Shown here piece by piece: positions 41,701-49,899 of a stretch of DNA of 64,000 nt. The first letter of the stretch is position 1, and each line of letters opens with the position of its first letter. The notes beneath the pieces are model-generated. The model was not told where the DNA came from. It was given only the letters and a program-made list of their open reading frames with translations, and did no database searches. Made by a program: the position numbers and the translations under genes. This DNA comes from Diphasiastrum complanatum (Eukaryota > Streptophyta > Lycopodiopsida > Lycopodiales > Lycopodiaceae), in contig CM055109.1 of NCBI GenBank assembly GCA_029204225.1, positions 42,486,044 through 42,550,043 on the forward strand. The letters are read 5' to 3'.

Positions 41701-42323
41701 TTGGCTTCAGATGCATGTATGCATTGAATCTGGCTCCTAGTCTAGTCCTATGCTGCAGTTACATATTTTGAAGATCTACATCATAACTAGATTCTTACGG
41801 TTAGGTAAGAATAAGTTTGCTGGTGGTGCCAATGGGATTATTGGAAAGAAAATTGATATTTTCCTTTTTTTTGCAATGATGGCAACCAGGTCGTGTGATC
41901 AGCCAATTGAAAGGCTGAATCCAACTCGAGCTGACTATTTGCCAACAAACATAATGCCAAAACAGTTATTGCCCATGCTCTCTGCGGAGCGCATCTTCGC
42001 TTCTGTAAGTGGCTACAAACAGTCCTCAAGTTCCAACCATGCACACATTGCTACACCCTTTCACACGCTTCAACTGTTGTGATCTATGTTTGCAGGACAA
42101 GAAGGAAATGCCTCCAAATTCAGATAGCTCACCTGTGACTCCAGAAGGAGAATCTATGAGGGTGACGCCTGATTCAGATACTCCCACTGACAATCAGTTG
42201 AAAGAGCTCATAAGTGTAGGGCAGCAGCTTAGTCCAAACAGTGCCACCATGCCTCGGTATGCTTCCTCTGCAAGTCAAATCACCAAACCCAAAGCAGCAA
42301 GAAAAATGCAAACAGTGCCATAA
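8824..42323 (+). CDS. DUF4795 / QRICH2-like coiled-coil protein, probable sperm-flagellum (axonemal) component; 18-exon gene
   Basis: Exons placed by hand: 8824-8982, 10256-10329, 10507-10611, 10749-11175, 11430-11510, 12126-12311, 12538-12666, 17129-17215, 17431-17616, 36751-36819, 37163-37330, 37633-37770, 39050-39124, 39283-39906, 41210-41374, 41625-41716, 41890-42004, 42096-42323. All boundaries are GT-AG, every phase joins, and the total is 3108 nt (about 1035 residues). Most of the protein is predicted helical coiled coil rich in E, K, Q and L, with repeated KADxxxL-type modules. The C-terminus has GKPLLGF followed by RCMSCDQP, matching the CxxCDRP signature of DUF4795 in animal QRICH2, whose loss causes flagellar defects in mammals. 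The start is the first ATG in the exon 1 frame (ATG 8824 or 8830). No premature stop or frameshift appears in the placed exons. The family call is from memory of the signature, not a search. Extra small exons are possible inside the large introns. Confidence 0.75.
10256..10611 (+). CDS. Exons 2 and 3 of the DUF4795 gene (10256-10329; 10507-10611)
   Basis: Exon 2 opens after 'catgctag' with ALRLEKAEEQG and ends GTCTG|GTAATT (phase 2). Exon 3 starts after 'ttactcag', completes a Cys codon and continues RNALKEVKECKESEQEQQ. Its donor is ambiguous: AAAGA|GTTAGC (10611) or six bases later (10617); both preserve frame with exon 4. Both exons are strongly charged coiled coil. An alternative exon near 10369 was considered but its phases do not join well. 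Confidence 0.6.
10749..11510 (+). CDS. Exons 4 and 5 of the DUF4795 gene (10749-11175; 11430-11510)
   Basis: Exon 4 (about 142 codons) contains NDTVNLLQNVDLALLQSL and an internal pair of related segments, YELASQKNSA and HEMESQKNKH. It ends SQ|GTAAGA in phase 0. Exon 5 begins YEELKTLTRQTT after 'aacttgcag' and ends YCR|GTAACT. Codons and hydrophobic spacing fit a continuing coiled coil. Confidence 0.75.
12044..12075. repeat. Perfect 15-bp hairpin with 2-base loop
   Basis: CAGATGCAGCGGAAC, then TT, then its exact reverse complement. It lies in intron 5, 50 bp before exon 6, in a local setting of TTCC/GGAA motifs (11800-12040). It could be a foldback remnant or an RNA structure near the acceptor. 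Confidence 0.85.
12126..12666 (+). CDS. Exons 6 and 7 of the DUF4795 gene (12126-12311; 12538-12666)
   Basis: Exon 6 (62 codons) opens ALRSDFEMSPLLDLD after 'atctcag' and includes IAELQNRLQRKADADTV, a typical helical KAD module, ending QD|GTAAGT. Exon 7 (43 codons) opens IILRMGATVDDIKSD and ends ETQ|GTAAGA. Both are flanked by phase-0 introns. Confidence 0.75.
12667..17128 (+). other. Intron 7 of the DUF4795 gene (about 4.5 kb)
   Basis: Bounded by GTAAGA and a TTAG acceptor. Apart from the diverged repeat at about 15080-15960, I recognise no element or further exon in it. Small missed exons cannot be excluded. Confidence 0.6.
15080..15960. repeat. Dispersed repeat, related to 44030-44870
   Basis: Shared landmarks with the 44-kb copy: 'ggagtgatata' near the left end, 'acccaaccaatcctagatc' in the middle, an AT-rich 'tatatagagtag' box, and an alternation of ATGCATG-like text. 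The order is the same. The TATA-like box and size suggest a solo LTR, but no termini or target duplications were defined. Confidence 0.4.
17129..17616 (+). CDS. Exons 8 and 9 of the DUF4795 gene (17129-17215; 17431-17616)
   Basis: Exon 8 (29 codons) contains EGRVKKLERDLIMV before GTAAGA. Exon 9 (62 codons) opens ETQLSGKADRQNLEDL, a KADxxxLEDL coiled-coil module, and ends ILQTLK|GTAGAA. Both introns are phase 0. These exons sit immediately before the 19-kb intron. Confidence 0.72.
19040..19386 (-). mobile_element. 3' LTR of the gypsy element, with internal insertion and lost outer end
   Basis: Matches the 22116-22338 LTR in 'gaatcaagcaagatcc' and 'ccatgcaggtccacgagtc'. It begins on the minus strand next to a purine tract (TTTTAAGGGGGAGGG, 19387-19402). 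About 150 bp of extra sequence lies within it, and the outer TGCTACAATC end was not found. Confidence 0.65.
19437..19844 (-). pseudogene. Gypsy pol fragment: protease-RT linker and N-terminal RT
   Basis: About 135 residues. FPERLPKGLPPSRG is the usual lead-in to gypsy RT, and HVRPSKSPWGVLVILVDKKD is the first RT block with a fixed SPWG. The frame then degrades and no catalytic YxDD block follows, consistent with a deletion. Confidence 0.8.
19854..20477 (-). pseudogene. Gypsy gag zinc knuckle and aspartic protease
   Basis: About 207 residues. CFNCMESSHVAKEC is a CX2CX4HX4C knuckle. The protease active-site region is LFDDGSTHNC: the catalytic Asp is present but the usual following Ser or Thr is Asp. 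ILGKEWFYE corresponds to the second conserved protease block (ILGxxWL). Confidence 0.8.
20560..21174 (-). pseudogene. Gypsy gag (retrotransposon capsid) with one in-frame stop
   Basis: Two blocks, 21174-20797 and 20793-20560, are in the same frame and separated by a TAG. RLDRWSSHF, YLRGKAFTWWQDL and HFILGLPKDFQLEVRR are characteristic of plant gypsy gag (Retrotrans_gag). Confidence 0.82.
21655..21930. repeat. GC-rich block with a roughly 95-bp internal duplication, in the gypsy leader
   Basis: The block is strongly GC-rich in AT-rich surroundings, flanked by a C8/A9 run on the left and a T-run on the right. Two diverged units share 'gcaggccgc.cgga.tggcc', 'ctggc.cgctg' and 'cagctggcgcctgc'. 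It lies between primer-binding site and gag. It may be a structured leader or a separate GC-rich insertion. Confidence 0.7.
22098..22338 (-). mobile_element. 5' LTR and primer-binding site of the gypsy element
   Basis: LTR of about 223 bp (22116-22338), minus-strand ends TGTTAGGGACCC ... GATTGTAGCA, followed two bases later by TGGTATCAAAGCCACC, resembling the initiator-Met tRNA 3' end. Confidence 0.7.
23050..23385 (+). pseudogene. Gypsy reverse transcriptase remnant
   Basis: Frameshifted remains: DLVP (lead-in), SPIILVETKDGFGKCVKYQ (first RT block) and, shortly after, YLGHVV, which normally lies well downstream, so much of RT is deleted. It is on the opposite strand to the neighbouring gypsy element. 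22340-23049 has weak similarity in style but nothing I can assign. Confidence 0.6.
23386..24622. other. Unassigned intronic sequence
   Basis: AT-rich, no supported exon or element domain. It forms the left flank of the LINE array. Confidence 0.5.
24623..24690 (+). repeat. (TC)n tract at the 5' junction of LINE copy A
   Basis: 68 bp of pure TC. No LINE 3' end precedes it, so it may be the original target microsatellite or the left part of a TC target-site duplication. Confidence 0.95.
24691..24810 (+). repeat. GC-rich repeated units at the LINE 5' end
   Basis: Units built on CCAGCGYGAGGGTGCGCCCTGCT recur three to four times with variation, followed by a 'tgtccatcgctgct' motif that also recurs at the 5' end of the LINE at 47730. 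Similar in layout to promoter monomers of mammalian L1. Promoter function is inferred. Confidence 0.5.
25166..25894 (+). CDS. LINE ORF1 protein (L1 ORF1p-like)
   Basis: 242 codons, intact. Residues about 25-90 are a coiled coil (LSLEAMIQAVQSHLQKLD, IQQLESQVEQHH), the likely trimerisation region. NVRVRGITNS begins an RRM-like domain, and GTLVIRFASATGRHEAL through DLTFIQVQERKKAKQ corresponds to the second RRM strand region and C-terminal domain of L1 ORF1p. Known members are RNA-binding chaperones that coat LINE RNA. The frame is uninterrupted, unlike the ORF2 copies nearby. Confidence 0.75.
   Translation: MISVIRADQLRSYEYLNDHRKKLLSLEAMIQAVQSHLQKLDSSIDDLKKEVAAVKIEASSHSTTSAKIQQLESQVEQHHTAVRSWADVLKGPNTAVLPPPPFISATFTESRLREQEALNVRVRGITNSHDAVGEAKMFLEESLQHHHKDMDTSWRPKKDPGTLVIRFASATGRHEALGKRSTLQGTTIYLDEDLTFIQVQERKKAKQEALMNGKWLIYRDGIIRFVDIKPPAINEISETIQS
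26098..26172 (+). repeat. (TC)n tract: tail of LINE copy A, start of copy B
   Basis: 75 bp of pure CT immediately after TTAATAAAGCTT and immediately before the truncated 5' end of copy B. Confidence 0.95.
26200..28262 (+). pseudogene. LINE ORF2 (reverse transcriptase) of copy B, disrupted
   Basis: RT signatures in order: GQAGFRRGYSTLDHV, FIDLSKAFDTVPHHLL (motif A), GVKQGCPLSP (motif B), ADDIVLL (motif C), NLKKTKITIFN and YTYLGVLF. The C-terminal zinc knuckle is CRLC...EVEDEAHFLLKC. The end has a basic patch (PPRKKSR) and then QRTLHTYFR before the stop. Damage: frameshifts near 26625 and 26715, a deletion between YIDDLE and ADDIVLL, and in-frame stops at 27555 (TGA) and 27876 (TAG, where copy C has CAG). 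Not functional. Confidence 0.88.
28233..28262 (+). other. PIP-box motif at the ORF2 C-terminus (copy B)
   Basis: QRTLHTYFR followed directly by the stop. It matches the PCNA-interaction consensus Qxx[LIM]xx[FY][FY] exactly. Repeated in copy D at 30881-30910 with only synonymous changes. Confidence 0.7.
28460..28503 (+). promoter_or_regulatory. 3'-end hairpin and AATAAA of LINE copy B
   Basis: TATGCACCCACGGGTGCCC forms a perfect 6-bp stem, followed by AAAAGACGTTAATAAAGC. The canonical AATAAA sits a few bases before the TC tail. Equivalent structures occur at the end of copies E, C and D, and weakly A. Confidence 0.7.
28539..28577 (+). mobile_element. LINE copy E: extreme 5'-truncated micro-copy (about 39 bp)
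   Basis: Between two TC tracts lie only ATACC-TT-TGGTAT (hairpin) and GGAAAAGACATTAATAAAGC, the final bases of the LINE family. Confidence 0.72.
28576..28652 (+). repeat. (TC)n tract: tail of LINE copy E, start of copy C
   Basis: About 77 bp of pure CT between TTAATAAAG and the ORF2 linker sequence of copy C. Confidence 0.95.
28653..30510 (+). pseudogene. LINE ORF2 fragments of copy C
   Basis: Contains CWYDAECHSLHKHV (linker), SSFFWKHFTKSS, then after a deletion NAKKTKIMVFNTNRQ and TSYTYLGVLFSGPLL, further frames with MIRAKSSVPHDIIFAEFPSP and WGLSVLDLPSGTHAYIR, then CQLCSLQEVEDAFHFIFRC (zinc knuckle). The RT catalytic core (motifs A-C) is deleted. Several frameshifts and stops. The C-terminus reads TTTITHYFQ, a degraded form of the PIP-box seen in copies B and D. 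Confidence 0.8.
28653..30720 (+). mobile_element. LINE copy C: 5'-truncated and internally deleted
   Basis: Starts in the endonuclease-RT linker, jumps at about 29165 into the region after the RT core, and continues through the zinc-knuckle region to the 3' end at hairpin GTACC-TTTG-GGTAC and AAAAGAAGTTAATAATAATAA before the TC tail. It differs markedly from copies B and D and probably represents another subfamily. Confidence 0.83.
30721..30796 (+). repeat. (TC)n tract: tail of LINE copy C, start of copy D
   Basis: 76 bp of pure TC following TAATTCTAAT. Confidence 0.95.
30797..31152 (+). mobile_element. LINE copy D: 5'-truncated, last about 350 bp
   Basis: Collinear with 28155-28503 of copy B from 'tgccaccgcggaaaaag' to the hairpin and AAATAAAG. 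It encodes only PVPPRKKPR ... STQRTLHTYFR, stop, then the 3' UTR. The stem has one mismatch (GCACCC/GAGTGC). Flanked by TC on both sides. Confidence 0.9.
31153..31229 (+). repeat. (TC)n tract: tail of LINE copy D, end of the array
   Basis: About 77 bp of pure CT, followed by 'catgtacatag', the right flank of the array. Confidence 0.95.
31300..32520 (-). pseudogene. Copia protease, GAG-pre-integrase and integrase fragments (second element)
   Basis: Minus strand, several frames: protease-like CWFVNSGASKHMTPRWD (active-site Asp replaced by Asn), DIKGIGKVHI, then ARRLYRL-type GAG-pre-integrase and integrase remains (IKLLHPNKGGEYLS, a degraded TPQQNG-AERKN block, NSFWGE). It ends shortly before the LINE array. 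It appears fused to the first copia element (32577-34115), giving two protease domains in series. Confidence 0.75.
32577..34115 (-). CDS. Ty1/copia gag-protease polyprotein, open frame of 512 codons
   Basis: N-terminal part contains RLDGTNYSLWCYMIKNPLIA and GLWEVV (copia gag, UBN2-type). KGKCHYCKKIGHHIKECRK is a CX2CX4HX4C knuckle. The protease has WVIGSGATRHM where the family has D[ST]GA, so the catalytic Asp is Gly and the protease should be dead although the frame is open. YPIKGIGVIPI and NVLYVPKIKKNLISVS follow, as usual. The frame ends before integrase. Confidence 0.87.
   Translation of the reverse strand: MSRFCLGKSISYLLEADFSVIAKESKSIGSLFNEDRLDGTNYSLWCYMIKNPLIAKGLWEVVNGDEERPPTWAPITPSRTTNSSTTEVSSDEQKKWDRRDAQTHSVIALSVKRSILPHIRSCKTSKSAWETLAKMFQVKNAAKVVYLQNQLSILKMQEGDLLTNHLTKIKDLREELFTIDEVIKNSQFVSITLNSLPGSYLPFVSSLSISLRGQQISFDELVGLLLQEEQTRINFGEQEDQAFFAKGKGKGKWKGKPSFNTSKDDQKSKEAQDQDSKKKGKCHYCKKIGHHIKECRKRLAKEKEKGNDTSTAIITLEQQFGKEDNLFNNDYTFATNNLISPQDEISATSNLAGFLAENSSSSALQVAVYSSIDWVIGSGATRHMTYHKEVFTKLVKVHDGSKVQGVDNISYPIKGIGVIPIILPNGEEKYIRNVLYVPKIKKNLISVSTIMNQGLVVEFKEDKCLIKDPKRSLMIIASGTLRGGLFLMDTYERRASSSFCLVASSSHSLELA
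34659..35123 (-). mobile_element. 5' LTR of the copia element with primer-binding site
   Basis: About 465 bp with minus-strand ends TGTTGGAATGTAAATGG ... CTATTTCCTACA. Directly inside is TGGTATCAGAGCC (34646-34658), the initiator-Met tRNA primer-binding site typical of plant copia. 34116-34645 is untranslated leader. No matching second LTR was found at the other end. Confidence 0.8.
35345..35495 (+). repeat. Simple repeat (CATACA/TATACA-rich)
   Basis: Irregular ACATAC, ACACAT and TATA units. It ends where the CpG-rich foldback begins. Confidence 0.85.
35497..35745. mobile_element. CpG-rich foldback (MITE-like) element
   Basis: The left arm starts GGATGCGTGTCCGGGCCGGACG, and the right arm reads inward, on the other strand, GGATGCTGCGTCCGAACGCG. 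The arms are dense in GGACGCG/CGCGTCC and enclose an AT-rich centre (35575-35650). High CpG in an AT-rich, presumably methylated, repeat setting suggests recent arrival. A (TA)n tract (35751-35780) adjoins. No ORF, so non-autonomous. Confidence 0.55.
36361..36402 (+). CDS. Possible additional exon of the DUF4795 gene
   Basis: GNDKILAQIEYHKL followed by a strong donor (CTG|GTATGT), in phase 0 with both exon 9 and exon 10. The acceptor (GGCGGAG) is weak and lacks a pyrimidine tract, so this stays tentative. Confidence 0.35.
36751..37770 (+). CDS. Exons 10-12 of the DUF4795 gene (36751-36819; 37163-37330; 37633-37770)
   Basis: Exon 10: PLPVDLKELREDLDGVIGSV. Exon 11: AERSDLAVLLSKRFEQVAEP ... YADMLLQME. 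Exon 12: TLLASKADASGLLALKASI. Each is bounded by clear AG and GT sites, each intron is phase 0, and each encodes a coiled-coil module of the SKADxxxLLALK kind. Confidence 0.78.
38566..38658 (+). CDS. Possible extra exon of the DUF4795 gene, intron 12
   Basis: After 'gccacag' a phase-0 frame reads EVEPENIFRVASKRSS and continues to SSKQ|GTCTGT. An earlier donor (TCA|GTAAAA, 38613) is also possible. It would keep frame either way, but the composition is less clearly coiled coil, so it is not included in the main model. Confidence 0.3.
39050..39906 (+). CDS. Exons 13 and 14 of the DUF4795 gene (39050-39124; 39283-39906)
   Basis: Exon 13: ASLAGESAIATTHEAVQ ... MILQ. Exon 14 is the largest (208 codons): LFKDLESLGKIVHIM, then two copies of an about 22-residue repeat (DKHLDVAVEQPQNIS / DKHLNPAVEHTQNMS, each followed by IAGP), then an acidic, Pro/Ser-rich, probably disordered linker ending LFRSFE|GTTAGT. 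Confidence 0.77.
41210..42323 (+). CDS. Exons 15-18 of the DUF4795 gene: conserved C-terminal domain
   Basis: Exon 15 (41210-41374): coiled coil ending VEMKADKIDLQ. Exon 16 (41625-41716): KILRFVQTHLDRP, MFTGKPLLGF, RC, split in phase 2. Exon 17 (41890-42004): completes MSCDQPIERLNPTRADYL and runs to ERIFAS. Exon 18 (42096-42323): Ser/Pro/Thr-rich tail with QQLSPNSATMPRY, then stop TAA. The RCMSCDQP motif straddling the exon 16/17 junction is the main basis for the DUF4795 assignment. Confidence 0.82.
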
Positions 42324-43940
42324 TGAATTCATAAGAAAAATGGTCATCAGAGCCACTGATAGAAGGTCATTTTTCAGCATGGGCTGTATTTTACCAGAAA
42401 TCCTGACCTTACGATACAAAGCTACATTACCCATGCAGATAACTTCCTGTTCCCAATGAAAAGGTCTCGTAGTCGCTATGACCTTTGCACATCCCTCTAG
42501 GGTCTTTGTCAAGTTACCTTATCGGACCTCTAACAATTTGACCTTTTAATCAGAACTCTGTGGTACCTCTGTCCTGCTAAGTCTCAGCTCCAATTTTCCT
42601 GTCTGCATGCTTAATCTTTCCTTAGGTCTGCCAATATTCATGAGACCAAACCTTAAGCAGAGGCAATGCTAAAATGAATAAATATCATAAATGCATCCCA
42701 AATCAGGTCTGATTGGCTCTCTGCAGATAGCTTCAGCTGAGTTCTGGGTTCAGCAGCAAATACCACCATAGATTGCTTGGTCTTGCAAACTGGGAACTTG
42801 TTGTCTTTGCCAAAAGTTCTGACTGTACATGAGTCAATAAGTGTCCAGATAAGACTTTCTGAAAGAGACATTGTCTGGCTCCATGTGCTGAAGATGACCA
42901 GCAGATAACTTTCCCTTACACCATGAAGTTCTACTGAATGTGGCATACCGATTTCCAGAATTATGTTAGCAGAGTGCGTGCCACTATTGATAATCATCAC
43001 AATGATACAATCTTCTGCAATTGATGATGGCCTCAAGATCTGAAACCATCAAACTTCATTCTATTGTTGTCTCAAAAAGGATGTGTTCTGTATTGTGTTG
43101 TCTGCTTAGAAAGAGGATTGCTTTGAGTTGTTTTTAATGTATGCTTAGCTCACAAGAATACCAACTGACAATCAATAAGCTCTTCAAGCAGTTGGCATTA
43201 CCTTGTAGGCAGTGGCTGAAGCCTTATTCTAAATATACATACTGTTATACTAGGTAGTTGGACCTTGTAGAAATAAGTCTGCCTTCACTTTTGCACCAAA
43301 TACACCATTCTTAAGACGGTGTTACATCTGTTCCTGCTACTGGTACCACAAAAGGTCTTCCTAGAAAGTTTTATGAACTTAACGTACCTTTGACTAAGCA
43401 TTACTTTCTTTATGGCAGTACGAGTTCAAATGCAGGTGATATTGAATGCCAAGGCCTGGGATATTGTTCTCATATAAGATCTGTCTTTCTTAGTAGCATT
43501 CTACAAAAGTGTTTGTTTGTGACCTTATTGACCAATGTTGCAAAACACTAGCTGAGATTGACAGCCAAGAGGAATAAATCATCAAAACTAGCAACCATCC
43601 ACAGCCTGAGTACTCTTATCAAATCATATAGTGCACCTTTTGTGCTGCTTTTGTATGATACCAAAAAAAACTTGACTGGTCTTCTCTATGCTATGAATGA
43701 ATTGATTTATAATCTAGTAATCACATGGCTCTGTGCTTTTCTTTTAAATGTTCTATGCTTAAGCGTTAATTGGAAACAATACAAGCCAATGATAGTCTTA
43801 AGGTCAAAATGAGAATTTGCAACTTTCCCAATAACAAGCTGCAACATCCACATTTGAGTGTTTCATCTCTTGGTTGATGTTTGTCTTTTTATATCATGTA
43901 TAACAACTAAAAATATGAACAAAATTTATATATTTACGTA
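42324..43940. other. Intergenic stretch after the DUF4795 gene
   Basis: Includes the presumed 3' UTR. Only short chance ORFs; no element termini recognised. Confidence 0.5.
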
Positions 43941-44016
43941 ACACCTATTCTCTAAGCAGTCAACTAAAGCTAGAATTGGTAGTTATTTTGAAATTGACTG
44001 CTCAGAGAATAGGTGT
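43941..44016. repeat. 23-bp inverted repeat with 30-bp loop
   Basis: ACACCTATTCTCTAAGCAGTC... pairs with its reverse complement ending ...GAGAATAGGTGT with one mismatch. Could be a small foldback transposon remnant or a miRNA-like hairpin. Confidence 0.8.
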
Positions 44017-44029
44017 CACGGACTAGGTA

Positions 44030-44870
44030 TTCGTGATGTGGAGGTGGGCTACCGGCTGTAGCACTCCGAGTCGCTGGAGCAGCAAGGAGTGATATAACAT
44101 GTAGCCCACTGTTGGATCATGAATACCAGACATAGCAGTTGTGAATCTACAGTGCAGATTAAAGACGTTTCAAAATCTCTATCAAATAAGACTATTTCTC
44201 ATAGGCTGTCAAACATCCTAAGATTGTAATGCTTGTCAAACTAGCAATACTATCCTATCTCATTGCAATACAGACAATATGGACTAGGTGAGTGTAAAGA
44301 CCACTACGAAAAAATCTCTAAGATGAGGATAGGAAAATACAATAAGAGAAAGTAGAGCCAAACCACCCAACCAATCCTAGATCTCTCCTAGAAAATGCTC
44401 TTGGATCTAGCCCCCAAGCCATGCCATGTGATAGCAAGAGGAGAAGAGCTCAACAGGTTATCTAGACCAAAGTCGTCGACGAAATAATCACTACCTCAAT
44501 ATATAGAGTAGGATCCTGTGCATGAGCACATGCAATTTCTATGCAAGTCAATTATAAATAGATCACAGCTCTTCATGCATACCTCTTGCCTATAATAGTC
44601 ACATGTACATGCACTATTCCATATGTCTCAATTAGAGTGTCTGGGTCCTCTCAAGGTCATTAGTCACCAACAAGCCTTGATGTGGAATTAAATCTAGGCG
44701 TGACCAATAATTTTGAACACTGGAGGGCTGGTCTACCATATTAGGACTATTCCATGTCCTTAATGAAATATGGTCGTAACAGGGAGGCAGGCCATTGCGA
44801 GAATATAGTGATGCCTCTTATTTGTCGAGCCACAAAAGGTGAGGGAGGTAGAAAGCATGTTATTTTTGGT
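44030..44870. repeat. Dispersed repeat, related to 15080-15960
   Basis: Shares the landmarks listed for the intron 7 copy, including 'acccaaccaatcctagatc' and 'tatatagagtag'. Likely an old solo LTR. 44871-45590 shows nothing recognisable. Confidence 0.4.
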
Positions 44871-45590
44871 AAAGTTGCTTCCTTCCAATTACTATGGGAC
44901 ATAGCAAGCTAGAAGGCAACAATTTTTGGAAATGCAACAAATTACCTTGTGTAACAACTTTCTTCTTCTCCAATCATATACTTTTATGTCAACATAAATT
45001 GCTTTCATGCCTATTGTGTCCCTCATTTCACTAATCCAAAGTGCTTACTATCATAAGGGATCGAATTCTAAGAAGGTAGTGAAATCAACCTAGAGACATT
45101 CCATGATAACAAACAATAATGTTTGAACTAGGATCTTGTTCAACAACAATACTTTGTTATGGTGTCATTACAATCTCCTAGGCATTTGCATTCCAAAAAT
45201 TTCAACATTAACATGAGTAAGAATATCACATCACATCATTGAAAGAGGAGGCCACAACCATAGTTGACACCTTTGAAAGCTTTTTGTAAAATTGTATAGA
45301 CCAAATTGACGAAGAAATAAAGGCTATCCAGTCTTCCATTCTTTTCGTATAAAACTTATTTTTATTACACTAACTGATGAATTATGAGTGCAGGTATCAT
45401 TACCTGAAGACAATAAATGAAATTGTAGAGCAATGCTAACAGTTTGATATGCAGGTTCTAGAAATAGAATCTAATGATGAACCATTTGATGGTATGACTT
45501 TTAACCTTTTTCTAAGGGTATGTGCATGTACTAAGAAGAGTACCTGAAGAATGAATCTAAAGAAGCTTCTTAAAGCTTGAAGACGGTACC

Positions 45591-45650
45591 TGAAGAAGGC
45601 TCAATCGAGTCTATAAAGAAGGCTCAATCGAGTCTATAAAGACTAGGAGA
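45591..45650 (+). repeat. Tandem duplication of AAGAAGGCTCAATCGAGTCT
   Basis: A 23-bp unit occurs twice exactly, head to tail, so the duplication is recent. Confidence 0.9.
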
Positions 45651-46303
45651 AGAAACCAAAGGACTGATCACCCTTTGTATCACACTCCACTATGATTGGG
45701 GATGGGCAACCCCTAGAAAAAAAGGGCCTAGGAATTGATGGAAATTATGCAAGGTAAGATGGACATATACAAAGTCTTTCCTATAACATGAAAAACACTT
45801 GGGTGGATCCCAATGTTGTAAACAAAGAAAAATGCAACTTGAAAGTGGTTAACATAAAATGTTAGGCTACCTACCTTCTATCCTTATCAATATGTAACTT
45901 ACCTACTTTTCCACATGGCTTGAAAACCAAAGGACACCTAGGAAAATGCGCCCTCTTACTCCTCCCCTTTTGCTCTAACTAAGTGACAAACACTCTCTCA
46001 TACCTATACACCTCACCCTCTCACTTTACTTATCCTAGAGTCTCCCTTACACCTCTCACACTCATATTGGACACCTCAGCCACTTCCTAAAGGCTTCACA
46101 TTCCCTATAAAACTACAAACTCGCCCCTCTCCCACATTATTCATCTTCCATTCATTTTTGCTTTGCCTCTTGCTTTTGCTTTTGTGTGTGTAGGTGCTTG
46201 GAAGAAAGCTTGGAGCTATGGCTTGAGGAGGATCTGTCAAGCTTGGATTGGAACCTCTTTTGGAATCCCTTTCACACACACTCACTTCCTCCTACCTCTT
46301 TCT

Positions 46304-46361
<58 letters not shown>
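46304..46361 (+). repeat. (CT)n microsatellite with one interruption
   Basis: CT repeat broken once by CTAT. No LINE 3' end lies upstream and no LINE 5' end was recognised downstream. Confidence 0.93.
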
Positions 46362-46365
<4 letters not shown>

Positions 46366-46384
46366 AAAACTTTCATCCATAAGA

Positions 46385-46660
46385 CTGATGGCCATGCATG
46401 TCACACCATCCATGACTTGATGGCTTTGCATGTCACACCATCCATGATTTGATGACTTTGCATGTCACACCATCCATGATTTGATGACTTTGCATGTCAC
46501 ATCATTCATAACTTTATGATCATGCCTGTCTGATTTCGGAGTTGCATGTCAGATTTCGGAGTTGCATGTCTGATTTGGGAACTTGCATGTATGAAATTGA
46601 AGGTTGCATGTTGGAATTGAAGCTTGCATGTCGGATTGGATTCATGCATGTCATGCCTAC
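46385..46660 (+). repeat. GCATGT minisatellite, two unit sizes
   Basis: Units of about 33 bp (GCATGTCACACCATCCATGA-TTTGATGACTTT) repeat three to four times and then give way to units of about 20 bp (GCATGTCTGATTTCGGAGTT) repeated five to seven times with growing divergence. Every unit begins GCATGT. Confidence 0.85.
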
Positions 46661-49395
<2,735 letters not shown>

Positions 49396-49899
49396 AGATC
49401 CCCTTGATCTAGAAAAAACATTTGAACTTGGACTTGTCCTTGATCTTGCCCTTTGAGTTTGAAGAAGATTAGATGAAATTCTATCAAAGACTTATCAAAT
49501 CCTATCAGTTTTCAACATTTTCGGACAAAAACATGACTAAATCTCCCTCACACTTTTTGATGTACTTTCAAGACTTGTAAAACAAGTTTAGAGGACCTAA
49601 TTTCAGCCTAGATTTAGATCTTATGACCCTATGTCAAATCTAATCAACGGCACTCAATCTTGGTAGCTTATCCTAGGATTTCCACCAAAAATCACATCAA
49701 AAGTCACAAATTGAATTTCTTTGAATCAAATGAATACCATGAATTAAATGCAGGTTCAGAGGTTCCCACATGTGTGAAAAGTATAGATTTGGATCCCTAC
49801 CAAGTTTGGGATCAAATCTCCTCACCAAAATCAAGATTCTAGCTTGCCCTCTCAATACTAGTTTTTAGCACCAAAACTTGCTAAAAATGGATTTTCTTT

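Noticed and set aside
46385-46660. Possible CRISPR array (regular GCATGT repeats)
   Set aside because: Eukaryotic context, units differ in length, spacers are not distinct from repeats and no cas genes exist.
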